NCBI GenBank assembly: GCA_019671135.1
Contig: JAHRHY010000001.1
Coordinates: forward strand, 3,720,001-3,784,000
Source: Linnemannia hyalina
Taxonomy: Eukaryota > Mortierellomycota > Mortierellomycetes > Mortierellales > Mortierellaceae
Direction of reading: 5' to 3'
Length of the DNA stretch: 64,000 nt
The notes below the pieces were generated by a model, which saw only the letters and a list, made by a program, of their open reading frames with translations, had not been told where the DNA came from and made no database searches. This document shows, piece by piece, positions 48,401-58,793 of the stretch. Within the stretch, counting starts at the first letter, position 1. Every line of letters begins with the position of its first letter. A program made the position numbers and the translations under genes.

Positions 48401-49895
48401 CATCGTCGCCGTGGGAGAATTGCGAGATCATGTCGACAATGGAGAGGTTGTTGGGGTCATAGTGGCCAATGTCCATTGAGACCTGGAGAGGGGAGGGCGA
48501 GGCATTGGACGAAGCGGAGTCCATTTCGGATTCTTCAGACTCTTCCTCCTCATCATCATCGTCCTCAGGAGTACCCATGTCAACCTCACTCTCAACTTCA
48601 TCACCAGGAGACAATGGTGAGCTTGGGGGTGTGAGGGTGACGAGTTGGTTGGTGGCGCCGGCTGACTTTTTGGTGGAAGATTTCTTGGTTGGGACGGCAC
48701 CGGCCTCGGGCTTCTTGACCTTGGATGCCTTGTGATCGTCGGTGATCATGATGGGGGGAGAGATGCCAACGGCGATGACATTGTTGGCGTAGTCGCGGAG
48801 GACAAACTGGATGCAGAAACCCTGCTTCTCGCCGTGATGCCGGCAGTAGCAGGTGATGCGAGTAGGGAGGGTGAGTTCGCCGGATGTGAATTCGGCGATT
48901 TCTGTGCAGTTGAAGAGGAGAATTTTGCGCTGTTCGAGGGCCATGACCTCGGGCTCGTCGTCTTCGATGACAGGGGTAACAGCAGCGCCGACCTTCTTCT
49001 TGCCAATGTTCTTTTTGCGTTGGGCTCGTTTGCGTTCGCGGAGGACGCATCCTGTGCAGGTCTGGATGATTTTGGACTTGTCGCTTTGGCAAACGACTGC
49101 GGCCTCGAGGCTGAGGCATGTGCCGTTGTTTAATGCGTCGTACACCTCAGGGCCTATTATTTTCAGTTGGGTGGAGATGGAAAGGAGTGCAAACAAAGGA
49201 TTGTTAGATGCGAATGTTTGTGTAATATTGCGGGGCATAGATGGAGAGGGTTGTTATAGTTTGTTGTGGATATGTTTTGGTGATGAAATTTTTATTCTGT
49301 TTGTTGGGACAAAACAGCAGAGAGAACAGAGGTCATCTGCCTTCGGGCAAACAAAACGTGCGAGGTGGTGGTGGTGTGGGCCAATTTTTTTTCCTCTTTC
49401 CACTCCGCCCGTTTGGCTGGGAGACAATCATAGTCTCAGCTACATGCCCTTTTCGAATCCACAGAACAATAACAAGTCCGAGGCACACATAAACATAGAA
49501 AAGAGGGGGATACGTACCGACATTCTTGGCGTTGACAGACTTGTTCTTCTCTTTGGCGACCATATACTCCGGCAGCTTGATATGTGTCCATGCGCCAATG
49601 CGCTCGTTGTTCTGGTTGACCAGCTGGATGCCGAGCTTGATCTGGGTCTCCACCCGGGACTTTGCTCCTTGTGAAGGGACGCCCGTAATATTCACCCGCA
49701 GACTATTTGTTATATCAATTGATAAGGAAGTGGGGGGTATTCCGTTAGCCGAGAGAAGGAAGTGGGGTCCGAGTGTAAATGTGTTTTGGGGTACATAGCA
49801 CAACTGCAACGAAGAAGAGGGGGCTGCTGTTGCTGCCGTCGTTATGCTGAAGGAGTTGAAGTAGTTGTTGTGCCGTACCCATTCTGTGACATCAT
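45462..49895 (-). CDS. Spt23/Mga2-like membrane-tethered transcription regulator (IPT/TIG, ankyrin, TM)
   Basis: In yeast this family is an ER-anchored factor released by ubiquitin-proteasome processing to switch on the delta-9 desaturase gene when membranes lack unsaturated lipids. Here the order matches. An N-terminal region has SRVETQIKLGIQL and CTGCVLRERKRAQRK; an IPT/TIG domain starts near PRMSRLIPNQGPCFGGIEIT; two ankyrin repeats include YSALHYACWRGQAGSAKVLI; a long acidic stretch follows; and the C-terminus has one membrane helix (MLFLFWVPVLLVMLALTVI) before FDIARQWTGG. The main exon is 49153-45462 (1230 codons) and joins an exon ending at 49518 through a 364-base intron. The start is unresolved: the frame has no ATG up to a TAG near 49936, and the only ATGs in the leader (49895 and 49892) are out of frame. 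Gln-rich runs and a QQQQG repeat precede and follow the IPT domain. Confidence 0.85.
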
Positions 49896-50348
49896 GTGTG
49901 TATGTGTGAGTGTGCTCTCTCGGTCGACCGTTCTAGTCGGTTATTGCTGTTATTATTGTTGTTCCTGATGTGGAGAGAGTGAGTGAAGAAGGGGAATGTG
50001 TGAAAGGCAGAGAAGAGGAGGCCTGAAGACTGGATGCGTGTGTAGGTGTGTGTATAGTGTAAAGGAAGGGGATAAGTGTGTGCAGTTTGAAGGCGTGAAC
50101 CCCAGAGAGTCGTAAGAGAAAAGAAGGGAGAGTGAAAAATCTGTGGGGTGGAAAGAGAGAGAGAGAAAGTGTGTGTGTGTGTGTGAGGGTGGTCAAGGTC
50201 GGTTGGTGGAAGGGAAAGGGAAAGGGATATAGGTCGAGGTAGAAGGGGTATAAGTTTGGGTGGTATTGGTGGAAGATGATTGATTGATAGAGAAGGATGA
50301 GAGAGGGTGAGGGTGATGTGAATGGAGGGAAGAAAGAGTGGGCAAGGC

Positions 50349-50381
50349 AGAAGAGAAGAGAAGAGAAGAGAAGAGAAGAGA
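50349..50381. repeat. (AGAAG)n microsatellite
   Basis: About six copies of a five-base unit, followed by GGGAA repeats, in the leader of the Spt23/Mga2-like gene. Confidence 0.9.
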
Positions 50382-50776
50382 AAGAAGGGAAGGGAAGGGA
50401 AGGATGTGTGGAGAAAGGTGTGAGGAGAGAAGGAAAGAAAGGAAAGAGAGTGCAAGAGGAGCCATGGAAAAGACATTAAAACTTGTTTTTTGGGGGCGCC
50501 TGTCTGTGTGTTGTGTCAAAAGCAATGGAAGGGCTCACGCTGCTGACTGTTGTTTGTTCACTTTGCATCGTGGCCACTGTCCATCTCACCGCTCAAATTT
50601 ATTCTAATCGCCGCCCACTTTGCCCCAGCGAACAAACATGATCAACCCCTTCTCTTCTTCGTCCTTTGCTCGCATGTTTTTTGTGTTTCTGTATCTCTGA
50701 TCTTCGACTGTCCCCCCATTCATATTCACCCACACCACCGACCATCACCACGATCGTCCTCATTCACTCACCCCCC

Positions 50777-50797
50777 TTTTTTTTTTTTTTTTTTTTT
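50777..50797. repeat. Poly(T) run of about 21
   Basis: A homopolymer tract in the spacer upstream of the Spt23/Mga2-like gene; it directly follows six C residues. Confidence 0.85.
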
Positions 50798-51369
50798 CCT
50801 TTCTCTGCTTGCCCACAGATACAACTGTCCCATCTACCCCACAAGATAACTCAAATCAATTCAACCCTCAGTTTTCTTTCTTTGCCATGGCTCGAGTAAC
50901 CTTGCAGGTTCTGGCTCCCATGCAGTTCCCACCTCGTGGCCTGAATAACTTTTCCAACTAGCCCTTTTCTTTTTTTTTTTTCTTTCTTTATCTTCGATCA
51001 AAACCAAAAAAAAGAAAAAGAATGAGCTGACTCTCGATCATACAGCGTATAAAGTGAGTGGAGGGAGAGGGAGCTTGAAATTTTTGGCTCAGTCCAATTT
51101 GTTGGGAACGCACTGCAACATGTGAAAGGTCCCTTGGGGAGAGTGTCTCAGCCAGAACCAAACCAGCCAACAAGCAAACACCGAAAATCGAAGGATGGTG
51201 CTGCACAACACACGCGATTGGAGAGAAAACTATTACGTACACATGTCGCGCCACCAATCGTTTTATTCTTCTTTTTTTAGTTGTCGTGAATATATGCCTG
51301 AACTAACCAGCTAGTAGTAGTTGCCTCAAAGCAACCCGGTATCTCTCCTTTTTCTTTCTCATCTCCTGC

Positions 51370-53772
51370 TTAACCAACAGTGCCAAAGACACGCTATCAA
51401 AGGATTTTCAAGAGTAATATAGTAAAGCTGTTAGCAAATAGTCTCAGAGAACAAACAAGCCATAAAACGAAAAATATAGGAGTTCATAGTCATAGAACTT
51501 ACGTTATGTCTGGCAATGGATGGTCCGACCTCATCGTACTCAGCCTTGGTGTGGCAGTAAGAGTGGAAATCTCCCTAATAACATAGTTACGAAAACAAAG
51601 TAAACACTGATAAGTTCGCATGATCCAATTGCTCACACTGTTCCTTCGATAATCCTTCCCGACCAAGGACAAAGCAAGGAACAAGAAACGTACTGTAGAG
51701 GCGAGCAAGGAGCCTCCGAACCAGACAGCATAACGCTGCTTCTTGTGGGAGATAACGTTGACCTCCATGGGAGTAGCATGCATCTTGCCTCCCGAAAGAA
51801 CCTCGCTGCGCTTGATACGAGTATCTGCAATACGCTTGATATCACGCTGCAAACGCTTTCCAAAGTTCTCAAACATCGTCGATCCTCCAGACAACACAAT
51901 GTTCTACGTTGTTTCAATCGAAACAGAAAGAATTAGTTGTTGCTCAGTAGTAGTCCCTTCAATATAAAATTGACAAGTTGAATACGAGTTACAAAGCAAA
52001 ACATACCTTGTAGAGACCACGACGGACATCAATGGGCGAGGTCTGGACAACAGTGTCGACGACCTCGGGGAGAGGAGTCAAGTAGTCTGAGCTGGCAATT
52101 TCTGGGTTGAAGAAGATCTCCGGTGCCAAGAAACGTTCGAAGCCGACATCAACAGAGTATGGCTAATAGCAATGGAATGATGAGAGTAACAATCGTTCTA
52201 TCAGCATTGCGTTCCAAGCATGGCGCCATAGAACACCTGTATCCAGATCCTTTCAACTGTCCAATTGAGCAACCCAAACAGGAAAAGTACCTTGCCGGTG
52301 ACAGAGTGGACGCCTTCGTACTTCTTAAAGTACTTGTCGCCCTCCTGGTCGTACTTCTTGAACTCCTTGACAATGTCGGGGCACACATACGAGTATTGCT
52401 CCTTGATCCTCTGAGCCACAGTCAACGAGTCCTCAGCAGGGATCATGTTCTCGCCACGCTCACGGAGCAAGTTCTGAACAAACGAGGTCAGATCACGTCC
52501 AGCAATAGGGACACTCTTAATCGAAGATCCAATGACATATCCCTCAGCCTAAGTGTCCAATGAAGTATAAAAGTAAATACATGTCAAGTTACCATTGATC
52601 AATAGCCCAAATATCCTTCGCACCAACAACAACGAATCGAGAGAAAAAAAGGGCGCGAGAAGGGAAAAGCACGTACGACAGGGATGACGTGGGTGACACC
52701 ATCACCAGAGTCGATAACGGTTCCGGTCAAGGTCTGCTCATTGACTTTGCTCGAGGTCCAGGAGGCAGCCAAGGCGAGAACAGCCTGGACAGCAATGTAC
52801 AACCCTTGAACATTGAAAGACTCGAACATAATCTCGGCAGTATTTTCACGGTTCTCGGGAGGGTTCAGTGGGGGCTCGGTCTATTTCATAGAGAGACAAG
52901 TAACAACAACGCATGAGTATCCTGCTTTCAGTTGATGGGCCTGACTGTTCCTCAAAGAAGCTGGTTGTTCCTGAAAAGTGACGGCAAAATCGTCATCATC
53001 CTCCATGACCTGTTCTCCAGGGACTCACCAAGAGGAAAGAGTGATCCTCAGGCTCGCAACGAAGGTACTTGAAGATACTCTGCTCCCAGTAGCGCTCCAT
53101 GTGGTCCCAGTTGTCGATCTGACCATGGCGAATGGGGTAGTTGAGGGCGTAGGTCTTTGAGTTGGCGACAGCCTCGTCTCCGATATAAAAGTCCAGATCT
53201 TCAATTCCGCGCTTGGAGGCGAGGTTGGAGCTGGCGGACGAGTTCAGGAATGAGGGCTTGGAGGGGACCGAGGGTGCTCCCGAACCAGCTGAACCTCCGT
53301 CTCTGGTGGCGATAACTGTGGGCTGGATAAAAGATGGGTCATTGTTTCCAGCGAAACCCATCTTTGTGAAGCTGTTCAATACAAGGTGGATAGGCGAGAT
53401 AGAGGAAGGGCATTGGTGAGAAAAACGTCACGAAAGGAGAGGGGTTTTAAAACGACACGACGATAAAAAAAAAAAGGGATGTGGACGGCTGTAGACACGC
53501 GTTCCCCTACAGAGTCGACTGTTGCGTGAATGTATGGTGAGGACAACGTCATCGTGAGGATGTTTTGTCCAAGGGTCGGCATGCATTCGTGTGTGTCGCC
53601 TGCTGTTCGTTTTGATGGTCGAGGTGAAGTTGTTCCCCGAATAAAAAAGTGTGGAGTTGGCGAGGTGACTGTTCCGCCAGGCACGATGGGAGAAGCTACA
53701 TGATGGGTTGAATGGGGAGGGAGGTATTTACCCTGTACCGTTGTCGATAACGACAGGAGCAAGACGCGACAT
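51370..53772 (-). CDS. ARP3: Actin-related protein 3, Arp2/3 complex subunit, 435 aa
   Basis: Arp3 pairs with Arp2 to mimic an actin dimer and nucleate branched filaments at cortical patches and endocytic sites. Eight exons splice in phase: 53772-53732, 53371-53029, 52880-52677, 52548-52291, 52162-52007, 51903-51694, 51574-51503 and 51393-51370. The start gives [17 protein letters not shown], the phosphate-1 loop. [16 protein letters not shown] sequence ([20 protein letters not shown]) follows an Arp3-type Ser/Gly insert. Then come the Arp3 hallmarks [82 protein letters not shown] and [15 protein letters not shown]. The last exon is only 24 bases and gives the ending HNRVFGTVG. Length is normal for fungal Arp3. 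The first intron (360 bases) is about three times longer than the others. It shares a divergent promoter with the EBP1 homologue. Confidence 0.96.
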
Positions 53773-54251
53773 TGTGGAGAAGGGAGGGGAGGGGTGAAGG
53801 GAAGGAGGAGGGGTGAGTAGGGGTGTGAGGAAAGGGAGGAGGGATGGGAGAATAAAGAAAAGGAAAAGAAAGAGATGATTAATATGAAGTCATGGTCAGT
53901 CTGTCGTACACTTGTATAGCTTGCGCTCTGCGGCTATTTTCTCCCACCGTTCGTTGGAGCTCAGAATTGATCCTCTCCCTAATCAATTAACCCAACCCCT
54001 TATTTCCAAGCACAATCGTGTGACGTCAAAATGGACTTCCCGCAAAAGGTCTTGTCTGCGAAATCTAATTTCCAGACAAGATCATTCCACATCCCACAGA
54101 AAACGAGGTGTGCGAGCAACGTGACTGTGATAGTGCTTTGTTCTCTCTCTCCTACTCGTAAACAGAGCAGGTGGTGGTTTGTGTTTTTTTTCTCCTCTTT
54201 TTTTCTTTTTCTCTCACCCCATCCCTTACCCTTCACATCCATCGATTCAAC
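53773..54251. other. Bidirectional promoter, ARP3 and EBP1 homologue
   Basis: The two genes start back to back, 479 bases apart. The right half is a CT-rich leader that ends just before the ATG at 54252. The part next to ARP3 is purine-rich on the plus strand. A perfect CRE palindrome lies at 54021-54028. Confidence 0.6.
54021..54028. promoter_or_regulatory. CRE/ATF palindrome TGACGTCA
   Basis: A perfect eight-base TGACGTCA site, the consensus of bZIP ATF/CREB factors, lies 224 bases upstream of the EBP1 ATG and 249 bases upstream of the ARP3 ATG. Eight-base sites occur by chance about once per 65 kb, so function is a guess supported only by its position in a shared promoter. Confidence 0.4.
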
Positions 54252-56168
54252 ATGAGCAAGCCCACCGACAAGAAGAAGCTTACCATCGCTGCCCAGGAGA
54301 CTGAGGACTTCACCGTCGCGTAAGGATTTCCTTCTTTCTTCTATTCTCACACTTTCCCCCTCCTTCCTTACGCATACTCGACAAACAACCAACAAAAAAA
54401 TATTCCCAGGAACCTGGCTCGGTCCGCCCGTTAAGACCCTTACGGGAGCAGATATTCACCTCCCATTCACACGCTCCCTCCTGTTCCCTTTCCGTCTCCT
54501 TCCCCTTCTCCACACCCCACACTCCACACCCTCGAAATACGACTAACCCAATTGAACTCGTAAAGGAAAAAAAGAGCAAAGGAACTAACAACAAGACTCG
54601 TTTGATTCAACCGAATAGTAACACCGATGTCCTCACCAAGTACAAGGCTGCTGCCGATATCACCAACCGTACGTGACGCCGTCTTAGCAATTGATCGCAA
54701 AGATCGCAATTCTGGACTGTATTTCGCGCTTTTTTGATTCTAAACTGGAGGACAAGAGCCTGCTCAGGAAACAGAACCATGCGGATCGAACTAGAGTCTT
54801 ACCTTCTGTCATTTTTTTTGTCTGGAACGGAATAGGTGTTATCGCTCAGATCGCTGCTGCTTGCGTTGATGGTGCCTCCATCTTGGAGCTCTGCTTGAAT
54901 GGTGACAAGGCCATCGAGGAGGGTACCAAGGCCGTCTACACCAAGGGCAAGATTAACAAGGGTATGTCCTTTCAAGCTTTATTGAAGTTGACCTCCTCAT
55001 TTGCATATACTGCGGCTACTTGAAAACTGGACAGAACAAAAACTAACCAATCGCGACTTTTATCCGTGACTTCCGTGTTTCCTTCTAGGTGTCGGTTTCC
55101 CCACCGCCATCTCTGTTAACAACACCATCTGCCACTTCTCCCCTCTCGCTGCCGATGCTGAGGGTCTTGTCTTGAAGAACGGCGATATGGTCAAGGTGTA
55201 CGTTGCTTGGTCCTCTTTTTCTTGCTCACTTACGCGTCTTTTTTGGCAAATTGACAGCACAGGACATTTTTCAGGATTGCACTAAACCTTAATCAACTGT
55301 AGCTAATGGCGTTTTTTTGTTTTGGATACCTATTAGTGAGCTCGGTGCCCAGATCGATGGATACGGTGCTATTGCCGCCACCACCGTTGTTGTCGGTGCC
55401 TCGAAGGAGAACCCCGTCAAGGGCAAGCAGGCTGATGTCCTCATGGCCGCCCACCAGGCTGCCGAGGCCGCCGTCCGCCTGATCCGCGCCGGTAACGCCA
55501 ACACCCCCGTCACCGACAACGTCCAGCGCATTGCCACCGCCTACGGCTGCAAGCCCGTCGAGGGTATGCTCTCGCACCAGCAGGAGAAGAACGTCATTGA
55601 CGGCAAGAAGCAAATCATTCTCAACCCCACCGAGGGCCAGCGCTCCGACTTTGAGAAGTGCACCTTTGCCGAGAACGAGGTCTACTGTGTCGACATCATG
55701 ATCTCCTCGGGTGAGGGTAAGATCAAGAACAATGCCTCGCGCACCACCATCTACAAGAAGACCACCACCAACTACTCGCTCAAGATGCAGACCTCCCGTG
55801 TCGTCCTCTCCGAGATCACCAAGAAGTTCGGTCAGTTCCCCTTCAACCTCCGTCAGATGGACGATGAGCGCAAGGCTCGCATGGGTCTCCTCGAGTGCAT
55901 CAAGCACAACGTCGTCACTGCCTACGATGTCATGGAGGAGGAGAAGGGCGAGTTTGTTGCCCAGTTCTTGTTCACCGTCTGCGTCATGCCCTCCGGACCC
56001 CTCCGCATCACCAACACCCCCATCGATCTCGAGACCATCCAGACCGAGAAGAAGATTGCTGATGAGGAGATCCTTGCCCTCTTGGCCACCGAGATCAAGC
56101 CCAAGAAGAAGAGCGCCAACAAGAAGAAGAAGGCCGACGCTGCCGCTGCCGAGGAGAAGAAGGAGTAA
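54252..56168 (+). CDS. EBP1/PA2G4 homologue (peptidase M24-fold, non-peptidase), 394 aa
   Basis: Proteins of this family sit on ribosomes near the exit tunnel and affect growth and ribosome biogenesis; fission yeast has the related curved-DNA-binding protein. Five exons splice in phase: 54252-54319, 54619-54668, 54836-54961, 55089-55197 and 55337-56168. The fold follows methionine aminopeptidase, but the metal-binding Asp pair is absent: the strand reads [19 protein letters not shown]. Family landmarks are [86 protein letters not shown] and a Lys-rich C-terminal tail. Length equals the usual 380-400 residues. Four of the introns fall in the first 118 codons, and third positions in the last exon are strongly C-biased, as in highly expressed genes. 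Confidence 0.95.
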
Positions 56169-56446
56169 AAGTAACATCATTATTTGTTTTCTAGACAGTT
56201 TTGATCGAGGATTTACGCATAAATTTTCATAATGGAAAAACATCAAAAAATACCATTTCTTTACCACTCTTGCTTTCTTTGGTTTATTTTTGTTTTTATT
56301 CTGGATCACAATCGTGAGTTAGCAGGAGAAAGTAGTACACGTAAGGACATGAAGAAGGAGCATTACAACGAACGAATGCGAAAACAAGTGAGTAGACAAA
56401 CCAAGAGGAAAAAGCAGCGACAACATCGCTCGATGGAAGAAGGATC

Positions 56447-58793
56447 TCAGTGAGAGGACTTGCTGGCCCAGAGTTCGGCGATAATTTCGCCAAAGATGGC
56501 AGTGCACTCTGGGTGAGCAAAGTACGCCTCCTGAGTCTTCTTGTGCGAGATCTCGTCCATGTTGTTCTTGACCACATACTTGACCAGAGCGTGTCGCATC
56601 TCCTCAAATAAGTACCCAGTCCGGAACAAGAACGGGACCGCCCACTCACCACTCAGTCCTTGGATGATCCTGGACCCCGCCATCTCCTTCAGTTCCGCAA
56701 TACTGTATCTGTCCGCAATCAAGTACACGTCTTCCCATGTCGGTTGATGTTTGACTGTCGGGCAATCCTGAGTCAGAACAGTCGGCGCATTCCAGGGACG
56801 AAGTCGACCAAGGTAAAGAAACTGGATCAGCAGACGGAAGCAGTGAATGTCGCTGTCCTTGATCTTGATCCGCTTGACGCCCGGTCCACCCTCAGCAAAT
56901 GAGCTCGAAAACATGGTCTTGAAGTAGTCATACTGCGAGAGGACAATCTTGTGCGCGCCTTGGGTCTCCACAATCGAGGTCCTGGATTTGGTCGTTGCCG
57001 ATGGGGTGGTCAGAGCATTCGACATGTTGTCCAGTGCCGTGTAAACCTGCTTCACACTCGTCATAACCTTTGTATCAAATTCGTCCTCATATGCCTCATC
57101 GTCGTGAAGATGCCATCGTAGTCCCCGATCTCGACCCCGATCCATGCCTTGTCCACGGTCCACACCCTCTGCTGGCTGTCCAGTAGACTCTTTATGGAGA
57201 AATGATGTCAAGGAAGCTCCATCAGTATCCTCGGTAGTCTGCTCAGTTTTGTCCGTAATTGCCAACTTGGCCATCTCCGATACTCCTGAATCACCAGTAT
57301 CTTCCTGTTGATACACCTCGTCTTCAGCTTCGATCTTCTCGATAGATCCCGTCTCCGAGTCAGATGTTTCAGGCTCGAGCTCGAACTCTGCAAAGGATTC
57401 CAGCGAATCAAATTCAAAGAAGACGTCATAGCTCGAGGGGTCGTCTAGCATCTTGCCGAGGATCGAGTCGCAATGGTCTGTGTAGGTCGTCGATGTCGTC
57501 GAGTTAAATTTGATTCCTGTCTTTTCACTCGACAGTAGAACGTCGACACAATAGCGCCCCTCCGCATTCTTCACCAGCGTCGTCACTGTCTTTGGCCCTA
57601 TTTGTATGAGAAATTGATTATGGAGGCAAAATCATATATGGTTAGTAAGAAATGTTCGCGAAGGATGAATAGACGCATATTAAAGAACTCCAATACTTAC
57701 AACTACAGTGAACCTGGCGGACGCTGGGCCAAAAGACTGCTACCGATGTTAGCTTTCTCTGGTCAATCGTGAACACCGACACTGTCTGAAGCCAAGACTG
57801 ATTGTTGCCCTTGTGGTTTGTTGCGAATTCCAGGGTCATCTTGAAAGTGTCAGGTGTTTGTAGCAAGCTGCACTGGAGCGTATCCACATCGCCCTCCCGA
57901 ACTCGAAACTGCTGCGTTAATCCTGTGCCCAACAGGATCGAGATGTTCTCGGGTGCCCACTCAAACCGGAACCGGATCTCCTTGGTACATTGCAGCTGCG
58001 GCGCCTGCCTTGGGAAGGATGGCGTGAATATTGAGGTGGATGTAATTGCAGGTTGAGTCGTAGCAAGGGCCAACGCTGGCCGAGTCGCAAAGTTGTTGAA
58101 AAACCGTCCTGGTCCTGGAGGTGTGCCTGCCGAGGCCGGCCTCTGCGATGCTGCTTGGTTCCCGAAAATGTTGGTTGTGTTTGTGCTGACGTTAGTTCCC
58201 CACAAGTTGGAGGATGTGTCCCCGAGTCTGGCCAGAGTGAAGCGTTCGGCGGTATGCGTTGTCGTGGTCGTGGTAGGAACAGCCGGCGTCTGCCCTGCTG
58301 CTGATCCGGCTCCTATGATCGGTGTTGTTGTTGTTGTTGTTCCTCCAGCTGCAAACAAGGGCGTCGCCGTTCCTCCACCAACAACCGCCGTCGTTGCTGA
58401 CGCAAGAGTCAAAGTTCCCGCAGCAGGCGCCCCAAAGATCAGTCCCGTAAACGGTGCGTTCGCTCCAACTGTGGGGGCAGCAGTGACATTCACAGCAGCA
58501 GAGGTTCCGTTAATCCAAGTAGGAACAGTCATCGCTGTAGAAGAAGAAGTAGCAGCTGCTCCTACAACAGCGGCAGAAGTGCCAGTCGTCATCGTTGTTG
58601 TTGAAGGGGCAGCTGTTGTTCCAGATGCAGCAGCGGGGGTGACGCGAGCAGCGACAGTTGCTGACGATGTGCCTTGGCCCATAAAGGCGAATGCCGGAGT
58701 GGTTGTCATGGCTGTTGATGTTGTGTTGTTGCGGGATCGAGGCGACTCGGCGTTTCTTGTCAAAGGATTGGCGGTAGGTGTGTTGGACCACAT
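56447..58793 (-). CDS. BTB/POZ domain protein with Thr/Ala-rich N-terminus, 747 aa
   Basis: Exons 58793-57701 and 57597-56447 join in phase across a 103-base intron. Residues 1 to about 240 are Thr, Ala, Ser and Gly-rich with scattered FG-type dipeptides (TGLIFGAPA, TNIFGNQ). A MATH-like middle follows with IRFRFEWAPENISILLG, LTSVAVFWPSV and GRYCVDVLLSSEKTG. An acidic linker then leads to the BTB domain near the C-terminus: IVLSQYDYFKTMFSSSFAEG, HCFRLLIQFLYLGRL, WEDVYLIADRYSIAELKEMA and a BACK-like end. This is the classic MATH-BTB order of Cul3 adaptors, and the BTB core is more canonical than in the small family at 859 and 60521. The 3' end lies 278 bases from the convergent EBP1 stop codon. 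The substrate is unknown. Confidence 0.85.

Larger units (their letters stand above)
49896..51369. other. Leader and promoter of Spt23/Mga2-like gene, 3' flank of ARP3
   Basis: From about 49930 to 50470 the minus strand is almost free of purine-rich coding signal and very poor in GT, like a long pyrimidine-rich 5' leader. The rest, to 51369, holds a promoter region and the ARP3 3' flank. No gene is seen. Confidence 0.5.

Noticed and set aside
49847..49878. 32-base GT-AG segment that would restore the Spt23/Mga2 frame
   Set aside because: It fits the frame and ends in a pyrimidine-rich acceptor, but it is well below the usual minimum intron size, so I did not annotate it as an intron.
55293..56309. 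338-codon ORF antisense to the EBP1 homologue
   Set aside because: It is opposite a well-supported, highly codon-biased exon; the Leu/Gly-rich translation is typical of antisense.
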